Shown here: positions 37,336 through 45,088 of the stretch, piece after piece
How the letters are laid out: each line of letters starts with the position of its first letter
Position numbering within the stretch: position 1 is the first letter of the stretch
Assembly: GCA_900473805.1 (NCBI GenBank)
Contig: UCMS01000006.1
Span: forward strand, 295,736 to 359,735
Source: Hyphomicrobiales bacterium
GTDB taxonomy: Bacteria > Pseudomonadota > Alphaproteobacteria > Rhizobiales > Rhizobiaceae
Direction of reading: 5' to 3'
DNA length: 64,000 bases
Notes under the pieces: model-generated
What the model was told of the DNA's origin: nothing
Database searches by the model: none
What the model saw: the letters and a program-made list of their open reading frames with translations, nothing else
Made by a program: the position numbers and the translations under genes

Positions 37336-40300
37336 ACCCCTCGCCGATCGCAATCAGGCTGGCATTGCCGCCGGCAGCAGCCGTGTTGACCGAGATCACC
37401 TGCTCGACCGCAAAGCGGCCGAGATAGGCCGGCCCGCCGGCCTTGAACCCGGTGCCGGACATGCCGGAGCCACCGAAGGGCTGGGTGCCGACGACGGCGC
37501 CGATCATGTTGCGGTTGACGTAGATATTGCCCGTGTCGAGCGCTTCGGTGATGGTGCGGATCGTCGCCTCGATGCGGCTGTGCACTCCGAGCGTCAGGCC
37601 GTAGCCCGTGGCGGCGATCGAGTTGATCACCTGATCGAGAGCCTTGGCCTTCCAGCGTACGACATGCAGGACCGGCCCGAAGATCTCCTTGGTCAGCGCC
37701 TCGGGACGGTCGAGTTCGACGATATGCGGGGCAAAGAAATTGCCGGTCGCCGGCACCTTCCCGGCATAACGCACCTTCTGGGAACGCTTCATCTCCGCGA
37801 CGTGGCCCTCCAGCATCGCCTTCTGCTTCTCGTCGATGACGGGGCCGATATCGGTGGTGATATCAAGCGGATTGCCGAGATTGAGTTCGCGGGCCGCCCC
37901 CTCGATCATCTCGAGCATACCGTCGGCGATGTCTTCCTGCAGATACAGGATCCTGAGCGCCGAGCAGCGCTGGCCGGCCGAGCGGAAGGCGGACATGACG
38001 ACATCGTCGGCCACCTGTTCGGCAAGCGCGGTGGCATCGACGATCATCGCGTTCATGCCGCCGGTTTCGGCAATCAGCGGCACGATCGGGCCGTTCTTGG
38101 CAGCGAGCGTCCGGTTGATCGCCTGCGCCGTCGCGGTGGAGCCGGTGAAGGCAATGCCGGCAAGCTTCGGATGGGCGGCGATAGCCGCACCGACATCGCC
38201 GGCACCGGGCAGCAGCATCAGCACATCTTCGGGCACGCCCGCCTTGTGGAAGAGCTTGACGGCCTCATAGGCGATCAGCGGCGTCTGCGGTGCCGGCTTG
38301 GCGATGACAGCATTGCCGGCAACGAGAGCGGCCGAGACCTGGCCGAGGAAGATCGCCAGCGGAAAATTCCACGGCGAGATGCAGGCGAAGACGCCGCGGC
38401 CGCGCCAGGAGAGACGGTTGAGCTCGCCTGTCGGGCCGGGCATGACTTCGGCTTCGCCGAACTGCTTGCGCGCCTGAACGGCATAATAACGGCAGAAATC
38501 GACGGCCTCGCGGATTTCGGCCACGCCGTCATCCAGCGTCTTGCCGGCTTCGAGCGCGAGCAGGCTCAGGAGACGGTCACGATCGGCTTCCAGAAAGTCG
38601 GCGAGCTTCTCTAGCGTTACCGCGCGCTCCTCAACGGAAAGGCGCGACCAGCGGGCAAAGCCCTTGCGGCCGGCGGCAAAGGCCCGGTCGACATCGGCGG
38701 GCGTGGCGTTGCGCACGGTTCCGACCTTCTTGCTGCGATCGGCGGGCGACAGAACCGCCTCGTCGCTCGTGGCACCGGTTGCACCCGGCACCAGCGGACG
38801 GGCCGCGATCTCTGAGAGAGAAACGGAGAGGCGCACCATCAGCCGCTCCAGATTGTCGCGATGGCCGAATTCGAAGCCGGCGCTGTTCATGCGGTCGCCA
38901 TAGAGGGAAAGCGGCATCGGGATCTGGCTGTGGCGGGCGCTCTGGCCATTCCCAAGGCCGAGCTTCTCGGTGGGCCGCTCCAGAAGTGCCGTGACCGGAA
39001 TATTCTTGTCGCCGGCAACTGCCACGAAGGAGGAGTTCGCGCCGTTTTCGAGCAGACGGCGAACGAGATAGGCGAGCAAATCGCGGTAGCCGCCGACGGG
39101 CGCATAGATGCGGCAAGCGATGCGATCATTGCCCGACAGCAGCGTGTCGTAGAGCGCCTCGCCCATGCCATGCAGGCGCTGGAATTCGAAGCCGGAGCGA
39201 TCGGCACCGGCAAGCTCGATGATCGTCGAGACGGTCAGCGCATTGTGGGTGGCAAACTGCGGGAAGATGCGCGCGCGCTTTTCCATCAGCTTTGCCGCGC
39301 AGTGCAGGTAGGAAAGGTCGGTTGCAGGCTTGCGGGTCCAGACCGGGTAATCGTCGAGGCCACGCTCCTGGGCGCGCTTCACTTCCGTGTCCCAATAGGC
39401 GCCCTTGACGAGGCGCACCATCATCCGGCGGCCATATTGCTGGCAGAGGCCGTCGATATAGTCGATCACCTGCGGCGCACGCTTCTGATAGGCCTGGATG
39501 GCAAGACCGAACCCGTCCCAGCCGGCCAGCGACGGATCGGCGAAGACAGCAGCGATCACGTCGAGCGAGAGCTCGAGACGATCCGCCTCTTCGGCATCGA
39601 CAGTGAAGTTGAGCTGATGCGCCTTGGCCATCTGCGCGAGCTTCAGGAGATCAGGCACCAGTTCGCGCATCACCCGGTCGCGATGGGTGGCGAGGTAGCG
39701 CGGATGCAGCGCCGAGAGCTTGACCGAAATGCCCATGCGGTTCGGCAGCTGCTGGCTCTTGCCATGTTTGGCCATATGCGCACCGATCGCCTCGATCGCC
39801 ATGGCATAAGACTGGAAATAGCGCTTTGCGTCTTCAGCCGTGCGGGCGCCCTCGCCCAGCATGTCGAAGGAATGGCGATAGCCGCGCTCCTCGCTCTTGG
39901 CAGCGCGCGACAGCGCGTCCTTGATGGTTTCACCGAGCACGAAATGATGCCCGAGGAAGCGCATCGCCTGCTTGGTGGCGGAGCGCACGGTGGGAAGGCC
40001 CAGGCGCTTGACGAGGCCGCGCATGACACCCTCGGGCGTCTCGCCGGGGCGGATGACGCGGGCGGAAAGTCCCAGCGCCCAGGCCGAGGCCGAGACGAAC
40101 CAGCTGTCGCCATGCGCCTCGTGTTCGCTCCAGCCGCCCTCCTTCAGCTTGTCTTCGATCAGGCGGTCCTGGGTGAGTGCATCCGGCACGCGCAAGAGCG
40201 CTTCGGCGAGCACCATCAGCGCCAGACCTTCGCGGGTCGACAGACCATATTCGCGCAAGAAGTCTTCGACACCGCCGACCGAGCCGGAATTGCTGCGGAT

Positions 40301-40453
40301 CGCCTCGATATAGGTCGTGGCGCGCCGGTCGATGGCGCCGTTCTGGCTGTCCGACAGCGACAGGCGCGAGGCGAAATGGCGGATGAGCTGGTCGTCGTCA
40401 CCGGCGTAAGGGGCTTCGAAGCGCGGAAAATCTGTCATGGCTGCCTTGATCAT
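37334..40453 (-). CDS. putA: Bifunctional proline dehydrogenase/P5C dehydrogenase
   Basis: 1039 residues. It oxidises proline to glutamate in two steps. The PRODH barrel occupies about residues 80-480 (for example LVKGAYWDTEVKRAQ and FATHNALT), and the aldehyde dehydrogenase domain about 560-1000 (ISPWNFPLAIFLGQ, AFTGSTATAQ, and the catalytic Cys in RSAGQRCSALR). There is no N-terminal ribbon-helix-helix domain, so PutA does not repress its own gene. The size and the lack of a long C-terminal extension suggest a type A PutA. The ATG at 40453 has GGAGG 5 bases upstream. The divergent neighbour is the Lrp-type gene putR. Confidence 0.95.
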   Translation of the reverse strand: MIKAAMTDFPRFEAPYAGDDDQLIRHFASRLSLSDSQNGAIDRRATTYIEAIRSNSGSVGGVEDFLREYGLSTREGLALMVLAEALLRVPDALTQDRLIEDKLKEGGWSEHEAHGDSWFVSASAWALGLSARVIRPGETPEGVMRGLVKRLGLPTVRSATKQAMRFLGHHFVLGETIKDALSRAAKSEERGYRHSFDMLGEGARTAEDAKRYFQSYAMAIEAIGAHMAKHGKSQQLPNRMGISVKLSALHPRYLATHRDRVMRELVPDLLKLAQMAKAHQLNFTVDAEEADRLELSLDVIAAVFADPSLAGWDGFGLAIQAYQKRAPQVIDYIDGLCQQYGRRMMVRLVKGAYWDTEVKRAQERGLDDYPVWTRKPATDLSYLHCAAKLMEKRARIFPQFATHNALTVSTIIELAGADRSGFEFQRLHGMGEALYDTLLSGNDRIACRIYAPVGGYRDLLAYLVRRLLENGANSSFVAVAGDKNIPVTALLERPTEKLGLGNGQSARHSQIPMPLSLYGDRMNSAGFEFGHRDNLERLMVRLSVSLSEIAARPLVPGATGATSDEAVLSPADRSKKVGTVRNATPADVDRAFAAGRKGFARWSRLSVEERAVTLEKLADFLEADRDRLLSLLALEAGKTLDDGVAEIREAVDFCRYYAVQARKQFGEAEVMPGPTGELNRLSWRGRGVFACISPWNFPLAIFLGQVSAALVAGNAVIAKPAPQTPLIAYEAVKLFHKAGVPEDVLMLLPGAGDVGAAIAAHPKLAGIAFTGSTATAQAINRTLAAKNGPIVPLIAETGGMNAMIVDATALAEQVADDVVMSAFRSAGQRCSALRILYLQEDIADGMLEMIEGAARELNLGNPLDITTDIGPVIDEKQKAMLEGHVAEMKRSQKVRYAGKVPATGNFFAPHIVELDRPEALTKEIFGPVLHVVRWKAKALDQVINSIAATGYGLTLGVHSRIEATIRTITEALDTGNIYVNRNMIGAVVGTQPFGGSGMSGTGFKAGGPAYLGRFAVEQVISVNTAAAGGNASLIAIGEG

Positions 40454-40560
40454 TGTCACCTCCGTGTTATCGGCAACATATCTTCGGATTTGCCGGATTT
40501 CCCACTATTCTTCAGTCATTTTTCTGGCATATTCTCTACCAAAATGGAGTTTTATAGCGA

Positions 40561-41025
40561 ATGAGCAAGGAACTTGATCGCCTCGACCGCAAGATCCTCC
40601 GCGCGCTGCAGGCAGAGGGCCGCCTGACCAATATCGAGCTTGCCGAACGCGTGAACCTGTCGCCGACAGCCACCGCCGAACGCGTGCGACGCCTCACGCG
40701 GGAGGGCTACATCACCGGCTATGCCGCCATCCTGTCGCCGCAGAAGCTCGGCCGCAATCTGTTGGTTTTCATCGAGGTAAAGCTGGACCGCACGACGGCT
40801 GATGTTTTCGACACCTTCGCGGCGGCCGTCAAACGCTCCGACGACGTGATGGAATGCCACATGGTGGCGGGCGGCTTCGATTATCTGGTCAAGGCCCGCG
40901 TGGCCGGCATGGAAGCGTACCGGCAGTTTCTGTCGGAAGTCATCCTACCTCTGCCGGGTGTGCGCGAGACCCACACCTATGCGGTGATGGAGGAAGTGAA
41001 GGCCGGATCCGCCCTGCCCGTATGA
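40561..41025 (+). CDS. putR: Lrp/AsnC-family regulator, likely activator of putA
   Basis: 154 residues. A helix-turn-helix occupies about residues 4-62 (LDRKILRALQAEGRLTNIELAE, NLSPTATAERVRRL), followed by an AsnC ligand-binding domain (about 70-145). It is divergent from putA with a 107-base intergenic region. In Agrobacterium, Rhodobacter and related species the Lrp-like PutR is required for proline-inducible putA expression, so the same role is inferred. Two convergent palindrome-like words lie in the intergenic AT-rich patch (TTTTTCTGGCATATTCTC). Confidence 0.88.
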   Translation: MSKELDRLDRKILRALQAEGRLTNIELAERVNLSPTATAERVRRLTREGYITGYAAILSPQKLGRNLLVFIEVKLDRTTADVFDTFAAAVKRSDDVMECHMVAGGFDYLVKARVAGMEAYRQFLSEVILPLPGVRETHTYAVMEEVKAGSALPV

Positions 41026-41178
41026 ATTTGGAGGTAATCAGCAGTTGCCATTTTGAACGGCATCGGTCAGAAATTAGTCATATTAATGCATCCAGGGGCC
41101 GAAAACCCCTAGCATTTCACCCGGAACCATATATTTGTTCAAACTTACAATTAGTTCTCAACTTTCGAAACTAGAAAA

Positions 41179-41895
41179 ATGCTGCCACAACGACAGACGC
41201 TCTTGAGTGAGGAAATCGGGAGCTGCCAAAACCGTGCGGAACTGTTGGAAAGCTGGAAGCAGGCCGCCCGGGAATACGACCTCGACCACGTGACGCTCGC
41301 GGTTGCTCCCACGGCGCAGGACAAGATCATCGGACCGCTGGTGCGTGAAACCACGCTTCCGGCAGACTATTGCCGTGAGTTCGATCGCCAAGGCTTCCTG
41401 CGCTATTGCCCGACGGTGCCGCACATTTCCCGCACGATCATGCACGGGACCTGGTGGCTTGGGCCAGACGGTCGCACGCCGGATTTCGAATGCCCGCCGG
41501 CGCTCATGGGGCTGATGCGCCAATACGACCTCCTGATGGGGATCCTCTTTTCGCTCACGGCGATCGACGGCACACGCTATGTCGTGCGCTACGATGGGAA
41601 GCGCACCCCGCTCGCCCAGTCCGAGATCAACGAATTGTCCATGCTGACGACCCAGGCTTTCGACGTATTCGATCGGCTGCGCCGCACGGCCAGCAACACG
41701 AATGTGCTTTCGGCCCGGGAACTGGAAGTCGTGCGCTGGACGGCCCAGGGCAAGACCTCGCTGGAAATCGGTCAGATCCTCTCGCTCTCCGATCACACCG
41801 TGAACGCTTACATGACGAATGCCATCCGCAAGCTCGACTGCGTCAACCGCACCCAGCTGGTCGCCAAGGCCATTCGGATGAAGATCATCAGCTGA
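41179..41895 (+). CDS. LuxR-family regulator with a divergent autoinducer-binding domain
   Basis: 238 residues. The C-terminal GerE-type helix-turn-helix is canonical (LSARELEVVRWTAQGKTSLEIGQILSLSDHTVNAYM). The N-terminal domain (about 15-165) aligns with autoinducer-binding domains, but the usual ligand residues (a Trp, a Tyr and an Asp-Pro pair) are replaced, for example YCREFDRQGFLRYCPTVP. It may therefore sense something other than an acyl-homoserine lactone, or be ligand-independent. No luxI-type synthase is in the window. The start has no good ribosome site (AACTAGAAAA). Confidence 0.87.
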   Translation: MLPQRQTLLSEEIGSCQNRAELLESWKQAAREYDLDHVTLAVAPTAQDKIIGPLVRETTLPADYCREFDRQGFLRYCPTVPHISRTIMHGTWWLGPDGRTPDFECPPALMGLMRQYDLLMGILFSLTAIDGTRYVVRYDGKRTPLAQSEINELSMLTTQAFDVFDRLRRTASNTNVLSARELEVVRWTAQGKTSLEIGQILSLSDHTVNAYMTNAIRKLDCVNRTQLVAKAIRMKIIS

Positions 41896-41920
41896 GGCGG
41901 ACGCGGCGATGACGACATAG

Positions 41921-41950
41921 AAAAGGCCCGGTTTCGCCACCGGGCCTTTT
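41921..41950. terminator. Bidirectional terminator between LuxR-type and DUF2333 genes
   Basis: A 12-bp stem AAAAGGCCCGGT/ACCGGGCCTTTT with a TTCGCC loop has T-runs on both outer sides. The flanking genes converge on it. Confidence 0.9.
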
Positions 41951-41972
41951 TCTGTTGAGGCGGATGGGACCG

Positions 41973-43082
41973 TTAGCGATCCAGGATCGCGCGGATCTCA
42001 ACCATGTTGGATCGAACGCGGAGGATATAGAAACCCATGGTCGCGAGATGCGTCGGCATGATCCAGCCGTCTTCGCTGCCGTTCGAGATGATGGCCGGCT
42101 GGATGCGCAACGCGCCCTGAAGCTGCCGCTCCATTTCGGTCCAGACGGCGGTCAGGTTGCGCTCGCGAATGACCTCGCCGAAATCGGCACGGGTTGCCTG
42201 CAGCAGCGCATACTGCGCATAAAGCTGGCCATAGGCGAACCAGAAGCGGTCATCCGCACGCGTGTCGAACCAGCCGGCATTGAACTCTTCCGAGCGACGG
42301 CGAAGGATGTCGGTGGTGTTACCGAGATCGCTCGCCATGCCGTCGAGCAACTGCAACAGATTGTCCGATCGGGTGTCGAACACGGATTCGCAGTTTGCGA
42401 GCGAGGTGTTGAAGCGGTTCCAGCTTTCAACGGCCGCACGATAATAGCTCGGCGTCGGCGTCTTGAAGCCGAAGGGGTCGGTGCCGAAATACCATGTGCC
42501 CTCATCGAACTGGATATTGCCGCGGGCATCCTGGAGATCATTGTTGATCCCGGACGTTCCGCGCACACGACCGAGATTGTCCGCGAGCTGGATCGCCGTG
42601 CGGCGCACGACCTGGTTCACCCCACGCTGGAACGAGGCCTTGTTGTCCATGAAGGGCGTATTGTCCCAGTCGAGCCCGAACAGGCCGAGCTTGTAGAGCA
42701 GTGTCGAGGAGATCCAGGCATTTTGGTTGACGTTCTGGTCGGTCAGTGCAGCCGACATCATGACGACCGCCGAATCCTGGCAGCGATTGGCCTGGTTCGG
42801 CAGCGGCGCCCCGGCAGGGACCGTGCGCTCCTGGAACTTGTAGGACTGAGCAAAGGCCGGATCGAAACCGTACCATACCTGGGTCCGGTAGATGAACTGA
42901 CCGTAGAAGACCAGAAGCAACACGAGCACTGCCAGGATCGGCCCCTTGATGATCCAGCTGCGGTCGCGATACCAGCCATGCGCTGCCAAAAACGGCCAGA
43001 GCAGCCAGGCGACCACCATGCCGATGCCGCGACCGATGGCGGCAAAGACGCGCTGGAAAAACGCGATGATCGGGTCAAGCAT
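41973..43082 (-). CDS. DUF2333 family inner-membrane protein
   Basis: 369 residues. One hydrophobic segment near residues 40-60 (GPILAVLVLLLVFYGQF) anchors a large domain, likely periplasmic. DUF2333 is recognised by VWYGFDP, NQANRCQDSAVVMMSA and the C-terminal helical repeats ending MVEIRAILDR. Its function is unknown. The ATG at 43082 has AGGAG 8 bases upstream and overlaps the preceding gene's stop by 8 bases. It is the last gene of the minus-strand AAA+ block. Confidence 0.85.
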   Translation of the reverse strand: MLDPIIAFFQRVFAAIGRGIGMVVAWLLWPFLAAHGWYRDRSWIIKGPILAVLVLLLVFYGQFIYRTQVWYGFDPAFAQSYKFQERTVPAGAPLPNQANRCQDSAVVMMSAALTDQNVNQNAWISSTLLYKLGLFGLDWDNTPFMDNKASFQRGVNQVVRRTAIQLADNLGRVRGTSGINNDLQDARGNIQFDEGTWYFGTDPFGFKTPTPSYYRAAVESWNRFNTSLANCESVFDTRSDNLLQLLDGMASDLGNTTDILRRRSEEFNAGWFDTRADDRFWFAYGQLYAQYALLQATRADFGEVIRERNLTAVWTEMERQLQGALRIQPAIISNGSEDGWIMPTHLATMGFYILRVRSNMVEIRAILDR

Positions 43083-44370
43083 GGTCATCTCCTAGTCCAT
43101 AGAGGCGTTTGCGGAAGGTGGCCTTGTCCTTGAGATAAGTGTCGGACAGGCGGGATACAACATAGTCGCGATAGGCTTCCGGGTACCGCTCATAGGCGCG
43201 GTAGAATCCCTGCTTGTCGAAGACGAAGCGCGAGACGAAATCTTCGGGCGTCAGGTGCGCGATCAGCCGGTTCGTCAGCCACTGATCGGGATGGCTGGGT
43301 TCGGCCCGCACCAGCCAGAGCCTGAGTTTCGGATCGATATCGGCCATGCGCAGATTGCCCGTGCGCGACAGCGTCCGCAGCGCCTCCTGCAGCAGCGGAT
43401 AGACGCCCCGCTCGTTGATCGCCTTGGCGTGCCGATGCAGGAAGGTCTGCATCCACACGGCGTCGATGCGGGTGAGATCGGGCACCGGATCAAGCGTCGC
43501 GGCAACCGAGAGCAGCGCCATTTCCAGCCGATGGGCGAAAAGGCCTGAGCTTTCCACCCAGCTCGCCCGCGGCAATTCCAGCCGGCCGGTGCGCGCGAGG
43601 AAATCGCCGACCTGTGCCGTGTCCTCGATCGAGATATAGCTGACCTGCCAGGGCCGCGACCGCCGGAAGCCGGGGGCCTCGGGATCGCAGATCACGGTGG
43701 TGATTTTCTCGTCGACGAAGACGAAGACGCCGCCGAAGTGATCGGCCCAGAAGGCATCATGGCGAAACACGAGTTTATCAGGCACCAGCGTATTCTGGCG
43801 GATATCGCCGGTCTCCTTGGCAAGCGCCACCATCTGCTCCAGCATGGCATTGTCGCGCCAGGCATCCGGGCTCGTCACCAGCGCGTCGCAGAGCTGGCGC
43901 AACTGCCCCGCCTTGCCGAGCAGGTCTTCCGCCGACAAGACCTTGAACTTCACCTCGTTGATGGAAAGCAGATCCTCGAGCGTCTTGACCTCGGAAACGC
44001 TATCCTCGATCTCGCCATAGAGCGTGTCCTTCAGCGTGATCGCATGGATAGCGCGTGCATTGGCGGCGAAGAACTCGTGCATGAGGCCGGCGGTGTTTGA
44101 GAAGCTCGTATGCACCACCGGCAGGCTGTCCTGCTCCGGCGTCAGGATGATGAAGCGCCGGTTGACCTTCAGCGGGTCGAGATAATCGGGGTCCCCCAGT
44201 TCCTCCGCCACCTGTGGCGAAAAACCGGTGATGTCGATGTCGAATTCGGCAAGCTTCGTCTCCGGCAGGCCGAAAGCGACGAGGGCCTTGTTGTAGCGGG
44301 CAATCAGATGCGGCTCACGGATGGGCAGCAGACGGCCATAGATGAGCTCGGCTTGGAGGAGGCGGTTCAT
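43075..44370 (-). CDS. Conserved protein of unknown function in the AAA+ block
   Basis: 431 residues, no membrane segment or signal peptide. I cannot place it in a family with certainty; it may be the group catalogued as DUF6638. Recognisable pieces are GRLLPIREPHLIARYNKAL at the N-terminus, KVNRRFIILTPEQ and VHTSFSNTAGLMHEF in the first third, and CDPEAPGFRRSRPWQVSYISIEDTAQ in the middle, the last looking like an enzyme-like or scaffold domain. The ATG at 44370 overlaps the antitoxin stop by four bases (ATGA), so translation is coupled to the toxin-antitoxin pair. It is 8 bases overlapped by the DUF2333 gene downstream. Confidence 0.8.
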   Translation of the reverse strand: MNRLLQAELIYGRLLPIREPHLIARYNKALVAFGLPETKLAEFDIDITGFSPQVAEELGDPDYLDPLKVNRRFIILTPEQDSLPVVHTSFSNTAGLMHEFFAANARAIHAITLKDTLYGEIEDSVSEVKTLEDLLSINEVKFKVLSAEDLLGKAGQLRQLCDALVTSPDAWRDNAMLEQMVALAKETGDIRQNTLVPDKLVFRHDAFWADHFGGVFVFVDEKITTVICDPEAPGFRRSRPWQVSYISIEDTAQVGDFLARTGRLELPRASWVESSGLFAHRLEMALLSVAATLDPVPDLTRIDAVWMQTFLHRHAKAINERGVYPLLQEALRTLSRTGNLRMADIDPKLRLWLVRAEPSHPDQWLTNRLIAHLTPEDFVSRFVFDKQGFYRAYERYPEAYRDYVVSRLSDTYLKDKATFRKRLYGLGDDHA

Positions 44371-44777
44371 GCGTTGTCTGCGACCTTCCTGTCCTCTTGG
44401 CGCCAATAGAGGTCGTCGAGGTCGATCTTGAGGGCGTCGGCAATGGCTTTCAGCGTGGCAATGCTGCCGTCCTTCTTGCCGGTCTCGATCTCTGACAAGA
44501 AGGCAGTGCTGATCCCGGCAGCGGCGGCAAGATCCTTGGCCGACATGCCCCGAAAATCGCGCCACACGCGGATCGGGCTTTCACCTTCGCTCATCCGGTT
44601 GACGTATACGGCAGGGACCAGTTCCTCCTCGCCGGCCGCAAGCTTGCGCTCGAAATCCGCAATCGAGAGGCTGTCTTCCAGATCCTCGATGCGCTGGATC
44701 AGCGCCTCATAGTCCTTGCGGCTCAGAACGATCATCTCTTCGCCGTTTGGCGTCGTGAATGATGATGCAATCGTCAT
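44367..44777 (-). CDS. Antitoxin, Phd-like N-terminus joined to a helix-turn-helix
   Basis: 136 residues. The N-terminal part (about 1-45) resembles Phd/YefM antitoxins (NGEEMIVLSRKDYEAL), and the C-terminal part (about 75-130) is an XRE-type helix-turn-helix (AKDLAAAAGISTAFLSEIETG). It is thus a hybrid antitoxin. It should neutralise the RelE/ParE toxin encoded just upstream and repress the pair's promoter. Its start overlaps the toxin stop by one base region (TGATG), and its stop overlaps the next gene (ATGA). Confidence 0.85.
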   Translation of the reverse strand: MTIASSFTTPNGEEMIVLSRKDYEALIQRIEDLEDSLSIADFERKLAAGEEELVPAVYVNRMSEGESPIRVWRDFRGMSAKDLAAAAGISTAFLSEIETGKKDGSIATLKAIADALKIDLDDLYWRQEDRKVADNA

Positions 44778-45037
44778 CAGAGCTCTCCCTCATAGGCTTC
44801 TCCGCGTGCTGCCACGCGTATCACATCAACGACGGTTCCATCTTCCCCGAAGATCACCCGCCAATCGCCAATCCTGAGACGATAGTAACGGCTGTCCTTC
44901 AACTTCTTGACATTGTTGGCCAAAGACGCCGGATCCTCGGCATATTGAAGGACCTTCGACCGAACGCGCCGAGCCTCGTTGGCCGGCATCCGGTTCAGTG
45001 TCCGGATCGCATGTTTGCTATACACAACCTCCCGCAC
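44777..45037 (-). CDS. RelE/ParE-family toxin
   Basis: 86 residues with the RelE/ParE fold: KHAIRTLNRMPANEARRVRSKV in the first helical hairpin, DPASLANNVKKLKDSRYYRLRIGDWRVIF in the strand core and VIRVAARGEAYE at the end. RelE-type toxins cleave mRNA on the ribosome; ParE-type toxins inhibit gyrase. The class cannot be told from sequence alone. It lies between the AAA+ ATPase gene and its antitoxin. Toxin-first order with the antitoxin downstream is found in HigBA/RelE-HTH modules. Confidence 0.87.
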   Translation of the reverse strand: MREVVYSKHAIRTLNRMPANEARRVRSKVLQYAEDPASLANNVKKLKDSRYYRLRIGDWRVIFGEDGTVVDVIRVAARGEAYEGEL

Positions 45038-45069
45038 ATCCTAGCCCTCGACACCTGAACAGACAAGGA

Positions 45070-45088
45070 AATTCGCTGATAGCGAATT
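45070..45088. terminator. AT-rich hairpin at the end of the AAA+ gene
   Basis: An 8-bp perfect stem AATTCGCT/AGCGAATT with a 3-base loop overlaps the stop codon of the AAA+ gene. It has no T-run, so it could be a weak terminator, a processing site or an operator for the toxin gene. Confidence 0.4.
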
